DNA from: Paenibacillus sp. PL91
GTDB lineage: Bacteria; Bacillota; Bacilli; Paenibacillales; Paenibacillaceae
DNA length: 64,000 bases
Assembly (NCBI RefSeq): GCF_012935325.2
Contig: NZ_JABBYG020000019.1
Coordinates: 1 to 64,000, forward strand
Reading direction: 5' to 3'
Within the stretch, counting starts at the first letter, position 1. The number at the start of each line of letters is the position of its first letter. The position numbers were made by a program, and so were the translations under genes. Shown here piece after piece: positions 1 to 9,179 of this stretch. The notes under the pieces are model-generated. The model was given only the letters and a program-made list of their open reading frames with translations. It had not been told where the DNA came from and did not search any database.

Positions 1-85
1 CCCGTTAGCGTAATGAAGCAGCCGATCATTGTGGTCGGCTGCTTCCGTGTTTTTATTGAACTATCGTGTCCCGTTAGCTTAATGA
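1..85 (-). repeat. attC-like element E1 (type description)
   Basis: First of a dispersed family. On the plus strand a copy reads: outer box CTAAC (often CTATC), spacer CTGCC, inner box CGTTAGCTTAAT, variable GC hairpin, inner box ATTGAACTATCG, spacer TGTCC or TTACC, outer box CGTTAG followed by CTTAATGA. Outer boxes pair with each other and the inner boxes pair with about 9 of 12 matches, giving the R''-L''-loop-L'-R' plan of integron attC sites. Because neighbouring genes lie on the minus strand I assign the element to that strand, where it follows the gene's stop codon. In E1 the hairpin arms are GCAGCCGA/TCGGCTGC. The window edge cuts the outer box. Confidence 0.75.
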
Positions 86-115
86 CTTATGCCGTGTCCC
101 GGTCCGAAACCTTGT

Positions 116-661
116 TTAATCAAGCCAATGAATCTTTACATTTGTAATTTCAAATAACTCAAACCCAGGTCTCTCTTCTTCATAATTCCATTCTGGCAAT
201 GCATCGTGAACACCTTTAACAAAATCATATTCTTGACAGTCGCTCCCATTTGTAAATGTGATATTGTAGTGACGAACTTTCCCCGAAACAAATGCAATTT
301 GATATGTTGTAAATGTATTGGTTATCCCTCCGCCTCCAATAATCTCTTCCTCTAACTCGTTAATAGAATTAAATTGTTTAATGAACATATCTTCATTGTG
401 ACCACAATAATCAAAAATTAAATATTCTCCTGTAATCATTTCTTGTCCCGTTAACGGAATTTCTCTTTCTCTAAAAATAAATACGGATTCATCAAGATTT
501 AGAGGATTTCGCAACTCACTATTATCAATACCAACTATATCTATTTTCTTATATATATCTGCGAGTTCTTGCTTCATATGTTTATCTGATTGTTTTTTCC
601 CTTTTAGAAATGAGTGAATTACAATTTGCATCGCAATATCACTCAATTTATATTGATTCAT
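116..661 (-). CDS. hypothetical protein, 181 aa
   Basis: I do not recognise this family. It is a soluble-looking acidic protein without a signal peptide or membrane segment. A GGGG stretch lies in the middle (about residue 110), preceded by an acidic LEEE run, and the C-terminal third is rich in aromatic and acidic residues (PEWNYEEERPG). The ATG start has a GAAGGA-type ribosome binding site 12 nt upstream. The gene stands alone between E2 upstream and E1 about 30 nt beyond its stop, the arrangement of a single-gene cassette. A role cannot be inferred. Confidence 0.75.
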   Translation of the reverse strand: MNQYKLSDIAMQIVIHSFLKGKKQSDKHMKQELADIYKKIDIVGIDNSELRNPLNLDESVFIFREREIPLTGQEMITGEYLIFDYCGHNEDMFIKQFNSINELEEEIIGGGGITNTFTTYQIAFVSGKVRHYNITFTNGSDCQEYDFVKGVHDALPEWNYEEERPGFELFEITNVKIHWLD

Positions 662-763
662 TTATTCTATATCCTTCATGGGAGATTATAACTTTCATAC
701 CATTATCATCTCAGAAAACCGCTTAATTGTTTAGTGGAAAGATTTCCATATAACTACACTATA

Positions 764-851
764 CTGCCCGTTAGCGTAATGAAGCAGCCGATTATTGTGG
801 TCGGCTGCTTCCGTGTTTTTATTGAACTATCGTTACCCGTTAGTTGAATGA
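764..851 (-). repeat. attC-like element E2
   Basis: Complete copy. Hairpin arms GCAGCCGA/TCGGCTGC as in E1, with a two-base loop change; E1 and E2 are nearly identical over 80 nt. It lies about 30 nt past the FhuF-like gene. Confidence 0.75.
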
Positions 852-884
852 TATCGTAATGACTGTCTTGTATTTTATCTGACC

Positions 885-1652
885 TTAGCTCCTCAACTTC
901 GGACAGTTCGTGCAGTATTCTTCAACACTGGAGACCTCATAGTAGAAGCAGCAGGTTTTGCGAACCCGCATAGGTGCATTATAATCAGATGTGAATGACG
1001 GTTTGCCATAAAAGCGGCCCAGCGGGTTTTGTTTTTCCCCGAACATAGCACCTGGAGCTTGATGAATCAGATACTGAAAGTCTGCTCGGCTGCGTAATTG
1101 CTCCTGCTGTTCACCCGTTACCCCGATTCTTTTCTCGTATAGTGAGAACACACGAACCGCAACATTTTCCCATAATATCGTTTTTGGCACGTTAGCCACT
1201 CTAGACATGACCGCTATTAATTCCCCTATATTCCCAGCAAAATGAGTTTGAATAACCGTATCGCGCCAAACATGCCGTTCGCTAGCTTCGGGCATTTCAA
1301 TATCAATATCGGCTAGACTGACATGCTCCAGCCAGGAGTGACCCGGTGAAGATTCAAGGAAGCAATTTTCGGCAGATAAATCCAGTCCCTTGTTGTACAC
1401 TGTCATGGCGTACAGCAGCGGAACAGTGGTTAAGAAGGCATACCTTTTAAAAACCTGCGAAGCCGTGATCATCCTCGATGGGGACTGTAGAAGCACTGTC
1501 AGCCTATCCAGATAATCAGAGCATATCTCCACGTCGAGCAAGTCCAAAGCTCTCACCGAATTAACAGGACGGGTTGCACCATTTTCAAATAAGCCAAATT
1601 GTCGGTTCAAGTAATCCCATTCATCCTGCGCGAGCCGTGACTGCTTGTTCAT
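885..1652 (-). CDS. FhuF-like ferric siderophore reductase, 255 aa
   Basis: Probably reduces ferric siderophore iron in the cytoplasm so that it can be released after uptake. The evidence is the C-terminal cysteine cluster CC-x10-C-x2-C (CCFYY...YCTNCP), the [2Fe-2S] binding signature of FhuF-type reductases, at the very end of a chain of normal length. The frame can be extended 10 codons upstream to a TTG, but the ATG at 1652 has an AAGGGGG ribosome binding site at good spacing and is preferred. The binding lipoprotein starts 37 nt upstream on the same strand, so the two are likely co-transcribed. The substrate siderophore is unknown. Confidence 0.75.
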   Translation of the reverse strand: MNKQSRLAQDEWDYLNRQFGLFENGATRPVNSVRALDLLDVEICSDYLDRLTVLLQSPSRMITASQVFKRYAFLTTVPLLYAMTVYNKGLDLSAENCFLESSPGHSWLEHVSLADIDIEMPEASERHVWRDTVIQTHFAGNIGELIAVMSRVANVPKTILWENVAVRVFSLYEKRIGVTGEQQEQLRSRADFQYLIHQAPGAMFGEKQNPLGRFYGKPSFTSDYNAPMRVRKTCCFYYEVSSVEEYCTNCPKLRS

Positions 1653-1688
1653 ACCCAAAACCCCCTTGGACTCTCTGCTCAAAATGAC

Positions 1689-2702
1689 TTAATTGAGCGC
1701 ATCAGCGATCTGATCGACAATCAAATTGATCGCAATAGGTCCATAATAACCGATCCACTGCGCCGTGTTTTCCACATATACTTGGTTTGCCTTAACCGCG
1801 TTCAGATTTTTCCAGATCGAAGTGTTCTGAAATTCAGTCGTTAGCTCCAAATTCGTATCGTCCTGGAGTAGAAACATATGATCGGCAGCCAGTTCTGGGG
1901 TAACTTCAAGAGATATCATCATACTTGAATCCGTACTGTTGACTGCCATTTTGGGTGGAGTCAAGCCTAGATCGTCGTACAGAATCTGTGAAGTTCGATG
2001 TGAAGTCGTTTGGAGACGAATCATTTCATCTCTAGGCCGGATCAAGGCAACCGTTTGGCCCTTCATTTTATCTGTCAATGCCGTTTTTAGATCGCTTATT
2101 TTTTGTTTGTAACCATCAACCAGTTCTTGCGCCTCTTGCGGCTTATTCAAGATTCCCCCAAACTTCAACAGTACTGACTGCCAATCCTCATTGCGCTCTA
2201 GTAAAATCGTCGGTGCGATTTTGAGTAAATCTTCATAGATCTCATCATGGAATTCCGTAGCGATGATGAGATCCGGTTCTATTGCAATGATTCCTTCCAG
2301 ATTTGGTTCTACATACGTTCCGAGCAACGGGATATTTCCCATCTTATCGCCTAAATATGGAGGAAGACCGTTGTCGGTTTCGGCTACTACGCTGCCAGCC
2401 GGCTGAAAGCCCAGTGCCAGCATTTGATCCGCGTACTGGACATCCAACACGACAATTTTCTTTGGTACGTTCTCAAACGTCATTTCACCCTTCAGATGCT
2501 GGATGGTGAAAGGTGCTGCGAGCACGGGCTCCACTACGGAGTTGCTGTTTACGGACTCATCATTATTGACTTGAGATTGATTCGTCGTTCCTACCCCAGC
2601 ATTATCGCTGCCTTGATTTGAGCTGTCTGAGCATGCGCCCAGAAACATTACTAAACTAACTAACAAGCTAAAGATCCATAAAAATCTGATTTTCGGATAC
2701 AT
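1689..2702 (-). CDS. iron-siderophore ABC transporter substrate-binding lipoprotein, 337 aa
   Basis: Captures a ferric siderophore outside the cell and passes it to an ABC importer. It has a lipoprotein signal peptide with lipobox LGAC near residue 24, then a Ser/Asn-rich linker and a FecB/FeuA-type fold: VVLDVQYADQMLALG early, EPDLIIATEFH in the first lobe, and IAINLIVDQIADAL at the end. No permease or ATPase gene is in the window, so it must use partners elsewhere. The chain is closely similar to the C-terminal half of the AraC-type regulator encoded just upstream. A Fur-box-like sequence lies 28 nt before the start codon. Confidence 0.88.
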   Translation of the reverse strand: MYPKIRFLWIFSLLVSLVMFLGACSDSSNQGSDNAGVGTTNQSQVNNDESVNSNSVVEPVLAAPFTIQHLKGEMTFENVPKKIVVLDVQYADQMLALGFQPAGSVVAETDNGLPPYLGDKMGNIPLLGTYVEPNLEGIIAIEPDLIIATEFHDEIYEDLLKIAPTILLERNEDWQSVLLKFGGILNKPQEAQELVDGYKQKISDLKTALTDKMKGQTVALIRPRDEMIRLQTTSHRTSQILYDDLGLTPPKMAVNSTDSSMMISLEVTPELAADHMFLLQDDTNLELTTEFQNTSIWKNLNAVKANQVYVENTAQWIGYYGPIAINLIVDQIADALN

Positions 2703-2729
2703 ATATGTAATCCCTCCACATTTCTTTTA

Positions 2730-2748
2730 TTGAGAATGACACTCATCT
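2730..2748 (-). promoter_or_regulatory. putative Fur box
   Basis: The sequence TGAGAATGACACTCA within this interval matches most positions of the TGATAATnATTATCA Fur core and sits 28-46 nt upstream of the lipoprotein start. The adjoining siderophore genes support iron repression. Assigned from sequence pattern only. Confidence 0.5.
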
Positions 2749-2825
2749 TCACTTACAACACTATAACGACTCGCTCTGTTATCTTCAATGGATATTTGCG
2801 CCAATATCAATGGATTATGGCGACA

Positions 2826-2874
2826 AAAAAACACCGCTGCTCGAATCGGTGGATCCGGATACAACAGTGTTTGC
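2826..2874 (-). terminator. intrinsic terminator of the Btr-like gene
   Basis: Read on the minus strand, arms ACACTGTTG and CAGCGGTGT (two G-U pairs) enclose a loop of about 22 nt and are followed by a run of seven T. It lies 55 nt past the stop codon of the regulator gene. Confidence 0.6.
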
Positions 2875-2928
2875 ATAAGAAATGGATCATCGAAGCGCTT
2901 GTCATTCCTTGCACTTTACGATAAAACG

Positions 2929-4695
2929 TTATTTCGCATCCAAGAAAACTTCCGCCACTTGATCAACCACCTGGTTCATCGCGATAGGGCCGTAATAAGC
3001 AATCCAAATGCTCGCTTTGGCGTGGTAAACATGATGCTGCTGCACGGCGCGCAGACTTTTCCATTTAGTCGTGGTCTGGATCTCATTCATCCAATCTTTA
3101 AATTTATGGTCGGTCAATACAAAATAATGGTCGGCATCCAGCTCCGGAAGCCTCTCCAAAGATATGATAGAGCTGGTCCTTTTGCGGTCAACCGCTAGCT
3201 TCGGAGGATACAGCCCCAGATCGCTGTATAAAATCGCCGCCGTACGATGAGCGCATGTATGCAGCCTAATGATATTGTCCTTCGGCCGGATCATCGTTAC
3301 CGACTGCCCATGCAGCTTGGCTGCCAGTGCCGATTTCAGCCCACTGATTTTGTGTTTATACTGCTGTAAGACCTGTTCCGCCTCACGTTTCTTGCCCATA
3401 ATCCGCCCGATGATTCGTAATGTTTCTCTCCAGTCACGGTTTCGCTCTAGCATGATGGTCGGCGCTATATGCGTGAGGCTTCTATAAATGTTCTTCTGGA
3501 ACTCGGTGCATATGATCAGATCGGGCGCCAAAGCACGAAGTGCTTCGAGATCGGGTTCATCCAACGTTCCCAAGGGCTGGACCTCATGCAGCTTGCCGAT
3601 CAGATACTCAGGAAAGCTACTAAGATCTCCGGTTACCATGACGCTGCCGGCTGGCTGCTCACCTAGAGCCAGCATATGGTCCATAAACTGGGGATCCAGC
3701 ACAGCAATTTTCTCAGGCTGCCGCTGGAGCAGCAGCTCGCCTTTAAGATGAATGATCGTCCGCAGTGAGCGACGGAATGCAGCATCCAGTGGATCTGACG
3801 GTGCCACTTTTTCATTGCCGACTGTTTCCAGATTAGGCGCGTCCGGTTCATCACCTCTGGCTTGATGCATCGATTCTCGATACGTGCTTGGTGAAACGCC
3901 CGTGTACCGCTTAAATAATCGGCTGAAATAGTAGCTGTCCACATAACCGACTGCTTCGGCGATATCCTTGAGCCCTGCATTTGTACGACATAGTAATTCC
4001 TTGGCTTTGTCTATACGGATCTGCATCAAGTAGTCAATCGGCCCAAGAGCCAGCCGCTTGTTGAACATCCGCTGCATTGTCCGAGCGCTGCAATTCAATT
4101 GCGCTGCAAGTGTATCTGCTGTGATCGGTTCGGCATAGTGTTCATCCATATATCTAGCAGCCTGCAGCACTATATCCGGTGAAGCTTGCTCCAATCGATG
4201 GTGCTGCAGCTGTCCCATCAGCTCGCAAATGAACTGATAAAATAACGATTTCACCTGTAGCTTTGCCATCGCTTCCGGCTGGCCCCATTCCTGCTCCATA
4301 CGGGACAAGGATACGAGCAGCGAAGCAGCATGACTGACTACAAAACCATATTGGATCTCAAACGGTTCCGTGCTAGTTAGCATTTGAAGCAGATCTTGGC
4401 TGCACGGCAGCGGTAGAGATGCCTTATATTGAATCATATAATATTCTAAATGGTCGGTGATGTCCGTGATCGTAAGAACGGTGCCTTCTCCGGCGTGACA
4501 AACATATCCATTCTCCACATCATGCTCATCCCCGTCCAGCAGGAGCCGAGCACGACCTTGTATCGTGTATAACAGTGTACTCGACGAAAGCTGGTGTGTG
4601 TGCAATTGCTCGCCAATCGGCCGCTTGACCCGCTGCACATCAATTATTTTCAGCGATACATGGTTCCAAAGTATAAGGTGATTCTCCACAATCAT
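2929..4695 (-). CDS. Btr-like AraC activator fused to a siderophore-binding domain, 588 aa
   Basis: A one-component iron-uptake regulator. Residues 1-150 form an AraC-type cupin sensor; about 175-275 carry the two helix-turn-helix motifs (AAQLNCSARTMQRMF and IAEAVGYVDSYYFSRLF); about 310-588 are a periplasmic-binding-protein fold without a signal peptide. The same layout is known in Bacillus subtilis Btr, which binds bacillibactin intracellularly and activates feuABC. The binding domain aligns along its whole length with the neighbouring lipoprotein, sharing blocks such as ALG-QPAGSV, APT-LERN-DW and YYGPIA. This suggests receptor and sensor recognise the same ligand. It ends in its own terminator. 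Confidence 0.88.
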   Translation of the reverse strand: MIVENHLILWNHVSLKIIDVQRVKRPIGEQLHTHQLSSSTLLYTIQGRARLLLDGDEHDVENGYVCHAGEGTVLTITDITDHLEYYMIQYKASLPLPCSQDLLQMLTSTEPFEIQYGFVVSHAASLLVSLSRMEQEWGQPEAMAKLQVKSLFYQFICELMGQLQHHRLEQASPDIVLQAARYMDEHYAEPITADTLAAQLNCSARTMQRMFNKRLALGPIDYLMQIRIDKAKELLCRTNAGLKDIAEAVGYVDSYYFSRLFKRYTGVSPSTYRESMHQARGDEPDAPNLETVGNEKVAPSDPLDAAFRRSLRTIIHLKGELLLQRQPEKIAVLDPQFMDHMLALGEQPAGSVMVTGDLSSFPEYLIGKLHEVQPLGTLDEPDLEALRALAPDLIICTEFQKNIYRSLTHIAPTIMLERNRDWRETLRIIGRIMGKKREAEQVLQQYKHKISGLKSALAAKLHGQSVTMIRPKDNIIRLHTCAHRTAAILYSDLGLYPPKLAVDRKRTSSIISLERLPELDADHYFVLTDHKFKDWMNEIQTTTKWKSLRAVQQHHVYHAKASIWIAYYGPIAMNQVVDQVAEVFLDAK

Positions 4696-4728
4696 CGTAT
4701 GTTGTCAACTCCTAAAAAGGGTCTGTGG

Positions 4729-4744
4729 ACCGTTAGCTTAACAA
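4729..4744 (-). repeat. attC-like half site E3
   Basis: Only the gene-proximal box (ACCGTTAGCTTAACA) survives, 47 nt past the stop of the phosphotransferase gene. No hairpin or second arm follows. Confidence 0.5.
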
Positions 4745-4790
4745 ACTATAGGAATTAGTGCTGGAATCTTAAACGTTTAATAGCTTTTTC

Positions 4791-5795
4791 TTAAATCTTT
4801 ATTTCATTAAAAAGAAATGGTGCCCCTGCTAAATAATTTTTTATTATAGCTTGTGCATAGAGCTGTTCTTCTTTTAGCCCCTCGGTTTCCCTTGGATCAG
4901 GGGCATGGTGGCAATAATTCTCTATCATTACCATCACAGTAAAACTTTCTAATGCTGGAAGCCATTCACCTTCTAGTCTCCTCTTGCTTTCATAACCTTT
5001 AATTAATAACTCCCTTTGCCAAGGATAAAGCCCCAAAATGGTATGTGCTATATCATATAGGAAGTATCCAAATCCACATCTCCCAAAATCAATTGGATGA
5101 GGTTCTCCATTATGAAATACAATGTTCCCTTGGTGCAAATCACCATGAATTAATCCGTAGCTTTCATCATCTTTGCTAAGTTTGTTAATCCAGGAGAGTA
5201 TCCTTTCAGCCGCTAATTGATACAACTGGAATTCGGTATCTGCCAGGAACCGATCATAATGTTGCGCTAAACGAGTCATAGCTTTCCTAAAACTCTCCTC
5301 ACCCCAAAAAGGGCGTATGAAGTTAGGACTCAATTCGAAATTTTGTGATGCCTGATGGAGCTTTGCCAAGAGGATTCCCTCTCTAAAGATTTGATCTTCA
5401 GTAAGACCGCCACTCACTTGCACGCCCTCTACCCAACGCATCAATGAAGCGTAACCGAAGTACCCATTCTCCAAGTTAATTTTTATGGTTTTGGCTCCAT
5501 CGCGGTCTAATATCCCCTTAGGAAGGGAAATATCCATCTTTTCATTCAAAGCATCAAGCCAAACGAGTTCAGAATCTATTTCTTCTCTACTCATTCCTAC
5601 ACAAAAAATTCGGAGTAAAAAAATCCCTTCATTGCTTGTTTCAATTATAAATGTAGATGTATCGGAGAATTGGTTGAAACGTATTTGTTCCCAATCCAAA
5701 TCATAATTTTGAAGCGCCATTATAGCCGCTTGCTTTGACTGTGTAATAATCCGCTTAATTTCTTTTTCAGAATCTATCTTAAACACCTCAGTCAT
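4791..5795 (-). CDS. APH/choline-kinase-like phosphotransferase, 334 aa
   Basis: Predicted ATP-dependent small-molecule kinase of the aminoglycoside phosphotransferase superfamily. The catalytic loop GLIHGDLHQGN and the metal-binding HPIDFGRCGFG are intact at about residues 215-245, and length is normal for the family. The sequence also resembles homoserine kinase-like and CotS-type relatives, so an antibiotic substrate should not be assumed. The gene follows good ribosome-binding sequence (AGGAGG). It is a lone gene with half site E3 downstream. Confidence 0.82.
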   Translation of the reverse strand: MTEVFKIDSEKEIKRIITQSKQAAIMALQNYDLDWEQIRFNQFSDTSTFIIETSNEGIFLLRIFCVGMSREEIDSELVWLDALNEKMDISLPKGILDRDGAKTIKINLENGYFGYASLMRWVEGVQVSGGLTEDQIFREGILLAKLHQASQNFELSPNFIRPFWGEESFRKAMTRLAQHYDRFLADTEFQLYQLAAERILSWINKLSKDDESYGLIHGDLHQGNIVFHNGEPHPIDFGRCGFGYFLYDIAHTILGLYPWQRELLIKGYESKRRLEGEWLPALESFTVMVMIENYCHHAPDPRETEGLKEEQLYAQAIIKNYLAGAPFLFNEIKI

Positions 5796-6035
5796 GACAT
5801 CCTCCTAATCCCTAAATTCCCACGGTACAGGATCAATGTGTAATTGTTACTTTTAAGCAATATGACACCAGTCCTTGAGTTCCTTCAAGTAGACGATTAC
5901 CAACCTCAGGTCAGTCTATTGAATTTTAGACTTTGCGATTATACAGAATATCTTAACACAGCAAATAACGGAAGATTAGGCGACTTTGATTATAACTAAA
6001 TTTACAATACAATATTCATCTATCTTTCCTTTACT

Positions 6036-6239
6036 TCAATGAAAAAAGCAGTCTGTAATCTGTAAATTGTCTAATGCCCATCTTATCCTCCTGTTTACAA
6101 AGTCAACGGCCTGTTTTGCCAGTTTTGTGTGTCCATCTACGGCTGAAAAATAATTTTCAACCCATTTTTTAAAATGTAAAATTCACCAGTTGGGTCGTAC
6201 ACAGGAACAGTCTCTAGAGCCGCTATTGATTTTATTGCA
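6036..6239 (-). pseudogene. remnant of a small unidentified gene
   Basis: The region between the kinase gene and E4 has no intact gene. On the minus strand two overlapping frames read like one protein: ALETVPVYDPTGEFYILKNG in one, then HTKLAKQAVDFVNRRIRWAL in the next, ending at a TGA at 6036. A frameshift near 6140 would join them. The stop is followed at once by a degenerate element arm (CCTTTACTTCAATGA). The family is not recognised. Nothing else was seen from 5800 to 6030. Confidence 0.35.
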
Positions 6240-6244
6240 CTAAT

Positions 6245-6325
6245 CTGCCCGTTAGCGCGGAAAAGGCAGCCATATCGAATCGGCTGCCTTTCGTTCTGGT
6301 ATTGAGTTATCGTGGTCTTTTAACG
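6245..6325 (-). repeat. attC-like element E4
   Basis: Complete copy with hairpin arms AAAGGCAGCC/GGCTGCCTTT. The right outer box is degraded (TTTTAACG). It follows the FAD oxidase gene. Confidence 0.65.
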
Positions 6326-6426
6326 CAGTGCTACATATATCTATCTATGATACGGTTCTCCGCGCAGTATGTGAAAAAAGGGTTAAGGTTTTGTTAGTGT
6401 TTCGGCTGCTATCGCTGATTTGGTGA

Positions 6427-7704
6427 CTATAAATAGCCATCCTTAATATATTTTTTCAAGAAGGCATTGCAGAACTTTCCTTGGGGGTCGCATTGAAGGA
6501 GCAATTGCTGAAAGTAGGGCAACTTCTCGTATAATGATTGTAAATGGATAGGCGGCATGGCAAACAACTTCCCCCAATGTGGACGGGCACGGAAAGGTGC
6601 AATCTGTTCCTCAATTAGTGGTAATATTTTTCGAACTGCAATCCAATCCGCTTTCCACGTAAAGTGAATAGCCACCGAGTCCTGCTTGTAACAAGGGCTC
6701 ATCCACAGATTGTCTTCCGCAATCGTGCGAATCTCGGACACATAAAGGTGTGGCGATATGTAGTCCCGTATTCGGTCAATCGCACAAAGTGCTTGATAGG
6801 CATAGTGGCGCGGCACGAAATATTCACTTTGTAGTTCCTCACCGGCGCTTGGCGTGAAATCCATGCGGAAGTGCGGCAGCCGTTCATGCCATGGCCCGGG
6901 AATGCCAAACTGCTCGCTGCAATTCTCCGCTGAGTGTCCTGGCACTGGATGACGATGCACACTTGCGTGCATGGCGCCATAAAATTCGGATTCCTCCCCA
7001 GCAAGGTAATAATCTGATATTTTCCGCTTTAACCAGACTTGATTGAAAGCGTCTGTCTTCCAATCCGTGAAAAGACTAACACTGTAAGCACTAGAGAAAA
7101 TATCGTCAAAATGATCATTAAGCTGCGCTAAAGGCAAATTATCGAATACATACTGACTCATCTGAAATGCGGGAATCACATCTAGAGTAATTTGTGTGAT
7201 AACCCCCAGTCCCCCAAGCCCTACGACCGCTCCGACGAGGAGACCATCTTGTTGATCACGGGAGAAAACGACCCTCTCCCCATCCGCTTTGACAACTTCC
7301 ATGGAATGAACCGCTGTAGCAAGATTACCGTTCCGGTCACCAGAACCATGTGTTGCCGTTGAGCACGCACCTGCAATGGTAATGTGCGGCAACGACGCCA
7401 AATTGTGCAAAGCATAGCCGCATCCGTACAAATAATCGCACAGATCCCCGTACCTAATACCGGCCTCAACCGTAACCTTATTGCGTTTATGGTCTAATTC
7501 AATTACTCGGTTAAGCTTGTGAAGAGAGAGGAGGCTCTCGGTACAATCAGCGATTCCATTGAACGAATGACGGGTGCCAAGCGCCTTTATTCGACTGCTA
7601 CGAGCTACCAATTCTTGTATTTGTTCCACATTTTCCGGAACATGGAGTTCCGAAGCGCTATACTTATAGTTGCCTGCCCAGTTTCGATTATTTTCCAAAC
7701 ACAT
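6427..7704 (-). CDS. alditol-oxidase-like FAD flavoprotein, 425 aa
   Basis: Predicted to oxidise a polyol or sugar lactone with oxygen, in the D-arabinono-1,4-lactone/alditol oxidase family. The N-terminal half is a PCMH-type FAD domain with GTRHSFN near residue 60, where the histidine corresponds to the covalent FAD attachment residue known in AldO. It also has LPHITIAGACSTATHGSG near 125. The C-terminal part carries the ALO domain, ending in GKFCNAFLKKYI. Length is that of bacterial AldO (about 420 aa). The frame is intact and the gene stands alone with E4 downstream and E5 upstream. The substrate is not determined by sequence. Confidence 0.85.
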   Translation of the reverse strand: MCLENNRNWAGNYKYSASELHVPENVEQIQELVARSSRIKALGTRHSFNGIADCTESLLSLHKLNRVIELDHKRNKVTVEAGIRYGDLCDYLYGCGYALHNLASLPHITIAGACSTATHGSGDRNGNLATAVHSMEVVKADGERVVFSRDQQDGLLVGAVVGLGGLGVITQITLDVIPAFQMSQYVFDNLPLAQLNDHFDDIFSSAYSVSLFTDWKTDAFNQVWLKRKISDYYLAGEESEFYGAMHASVHRHPVPGHSAENCSEQFGIPGPWHERLPHFRMDFTPSAGEELQSEYFVPRHYAYQALCAIDRIRDYISPHLYVSEIRTIAEDNLWMSPCYKQDSVAIHFTWKADWIAVRKILPLIEEQIAPFRARPHWGKLFAMPPIHLQSLYEKLPYFQQLLLQCDPQGKFCNAFLKKYIKDGYL

Positions 7705-7786
7705 ACACTCCCGCTAAATCGAATGAAAGATCTGTGCAAATTGATTGATATGTAATAAAAAACATTCCACATGATATAGGAGTTTC

Positions 7787-7878
7787 CTGCCCGTTAGTTT
7801 AATAAAAATGAGCATGCCAACACAATGCCTTCTCAACATAAAGTGTTATTCAACTATCGTAACCCGTTAGTTCAATAG
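7787..7878 (-). repeat. attC-like element E5
   Basis: Complete boxes with a poorly paired hairpin (GAGCATGCC / GCCTTCTC); probably a decayed member of the GAGCAGGC hairpin subgroup. It lies 30 nt past the next gene's stop. Confidence 0.65.
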
Positions 7879-7908
7879 AACATAGAAATCTATCACATTA
7901 ACAGGAAC

Positions 7909-8205
7909 TTAAATAACAGAGTATAATGTCTTAAAATCAGTATCCCATCTCTTTAGTAAATCATTGTTGCCAGCTATTAAAGTCGTATGTAATCTGCTTG
8001 GAAAATACTGCAACCACATAAATCCATTTGCTACAATATTAAAATCGTCATGATCAGCCAGCTTAAAAGATATGGGTTCCTTCACTTTATTAAAAACAAC
8101 AAGTGTTACATGACCAGTGAAATCCACTTCTTCGATATACATTTGTCTGTATGTTTTCTGTAGTATTCCTCTCCAATGAGAAAGATCACCATATTTTCTC
8201 TTCAC
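7909..8205 (-). pseudogene. truncated DUF402-family protein, 98 aa
   Basis: The opening MKRKYGDLSHWRGIL, then YIEEVDFTGHVTLVV and NGFMWLQYFP, matches what I recall of the N-terminal half of DUF402 proteins (YgaC/Ntdp-type nucleoside tri/diphosphate phosphatases). Those proteins are about 170-180 aa, and here the catalytic C-terminal half is absent: after residue 80 the sequence departs from the family and stops. The start is GTG with GAGGGAG upstream. E5 follows the stop. Likely a 3'-truncated gene; an independently functional short protein is possible. Confidence 0.55.
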
Positions 8206-8304
8206 TATTAACTCCCTCTTACGTTCATCTCTTTTGAAATTGAAATATATTCGTCAAAAATTTACATTCCCCTTTTTTCTATAATGCGACGTTGACCTGT
8301 TGAG

Positions 8305-8367
8305 CTAACCTGCCCGTTACTTCAATGAAAACAAAAGAGGAGCTGCTTAAAGCAGCAGCTCTCCTTA
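8305..8367 (-). repeat. attC-like element E6 (partial)
   Basis: Left boxes CTAACCTGCCCGTTACTTCAATGA then a strong hairpin AGGAGCTGCT/AGCAGCAGCTCTCCT. The right arm is replaced by the end of the adjacent coding sequence, whose stop codon starts 6 nt further on. Confidence 0.55.
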
Positions 8368-8372
8368 AATTG

Positions 8373-9179
8373 TTAGATCCCTTCTCCACGATAAGCACCA
8401 GCAAAGAGGATATTTGTAAGTTTGTAGGTATTCCCATCTTGGTAAAAATAGAAATCAATCGAAAAATGACCATAGTATCCTTTATCGGAGACGACCCGAT
8501 AGTTAAGCAAAATCCCATGTTCCTTACTGTATCCTGAAGCTTCGTCTGGGAATGCCCCGCCCTTCAACAGTTCCAAACCTTCTGCTGTCAGACCGTCCAG
8601 CGTCTTCTTATCGTATTTGCTGCGATACGTATCTACTTTTTCGCTGGCTTGTGCGTAGGCAAGATCAGGGCTATCGAGTTCGGTCAAAGAATAATAATAC
8701 TTGTAGATGAACGCTTTCAAATCTTTCTTCTCCCCGCTGCGAATCGCATTCAAATACGCGGTTATTCCTTCCTTTGCAACAGGTTTAAAGTCTTCAAACA
8801 TCGAAGCCGCTCCGTATTTAGAAGGAAATGTATTCCGCACACCTTCCGATTCATGCGGCGAAGATGCGCTGCCTGCACTGGGATTTGCAGTGGAAACCTT
8901 GATGGCTTGCTCACCCTGCTCCCATGTAACCTTCGCGCCCAATGCCTCCGCTAGTGGCTTGACCGGCACATAAGAGCGACCCTCGTAAATGATCGGGAAC
9001 ATTTGCTCCGACCCGTCCTGAAGGTCGACTGTGCTGCCGTTGACATGTATCGTGATTTTACTGTTCTGATAAGCTTTGATCTCTTTGATGTAGTCGTCCG
9101 CAAAAGCACCGCATGCAAACGCGAAAAGGAAAATTATTAACATGCACGTCATTGTTACTGCTTTTTTGCGTTTCATCAT
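8373..9179 (-). CDS. secreted protein with copper-amine-oxidase N-terminal module, 268 aa
   Basis: Exported protein of a type abundant in Paenibacillus. Residues 1-28 are a signal peptide (hydrophobic MTCMLIIFLFAFACGAFA). Residues 35-95 are one stalk-like module (VNGSTVDLQDG, GRSYVPVKPLAEALGAKVTW), usually a surface-anchoring or substrate-presenting domain and not an oxidase. The remaining 170 residues are an unidentified domain with no obvious catalytic motif. The cysteine in the signal region is not in a convincing lipobox. The gene stands alone. Confidence 0.8.
   Translation of the reverse strand: MMKRKKAVTMTCMLIIFLFAFACGAFADDYIKEIKAYQNSKITIHVNGSTVDLQDGSEQMFPIIYEGRSYVPVKPLAEALGAKVTWEQGEQAIKVSTANPSAGSASSPHESEGVRNTFPSKYGAASMFEDFKPVAKEGITAYLNAIRSGEKKDLKAFIYKYYYSLTELDSPDLAYAQASEKVDTYRSKYDKKTLDGLTAEGLELLKGGAFPDEASGYSKEHGILLNYRVVSDKGYYGHFSIDFYFYQDGNTYKLTNILFAGAYRGEGI

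Noticed and set aside
2303-3198. Plus-strand frames over the siderophore genes
   Set aside because: They are antisense to well-supported genes and lack protein-like composition or start signals.
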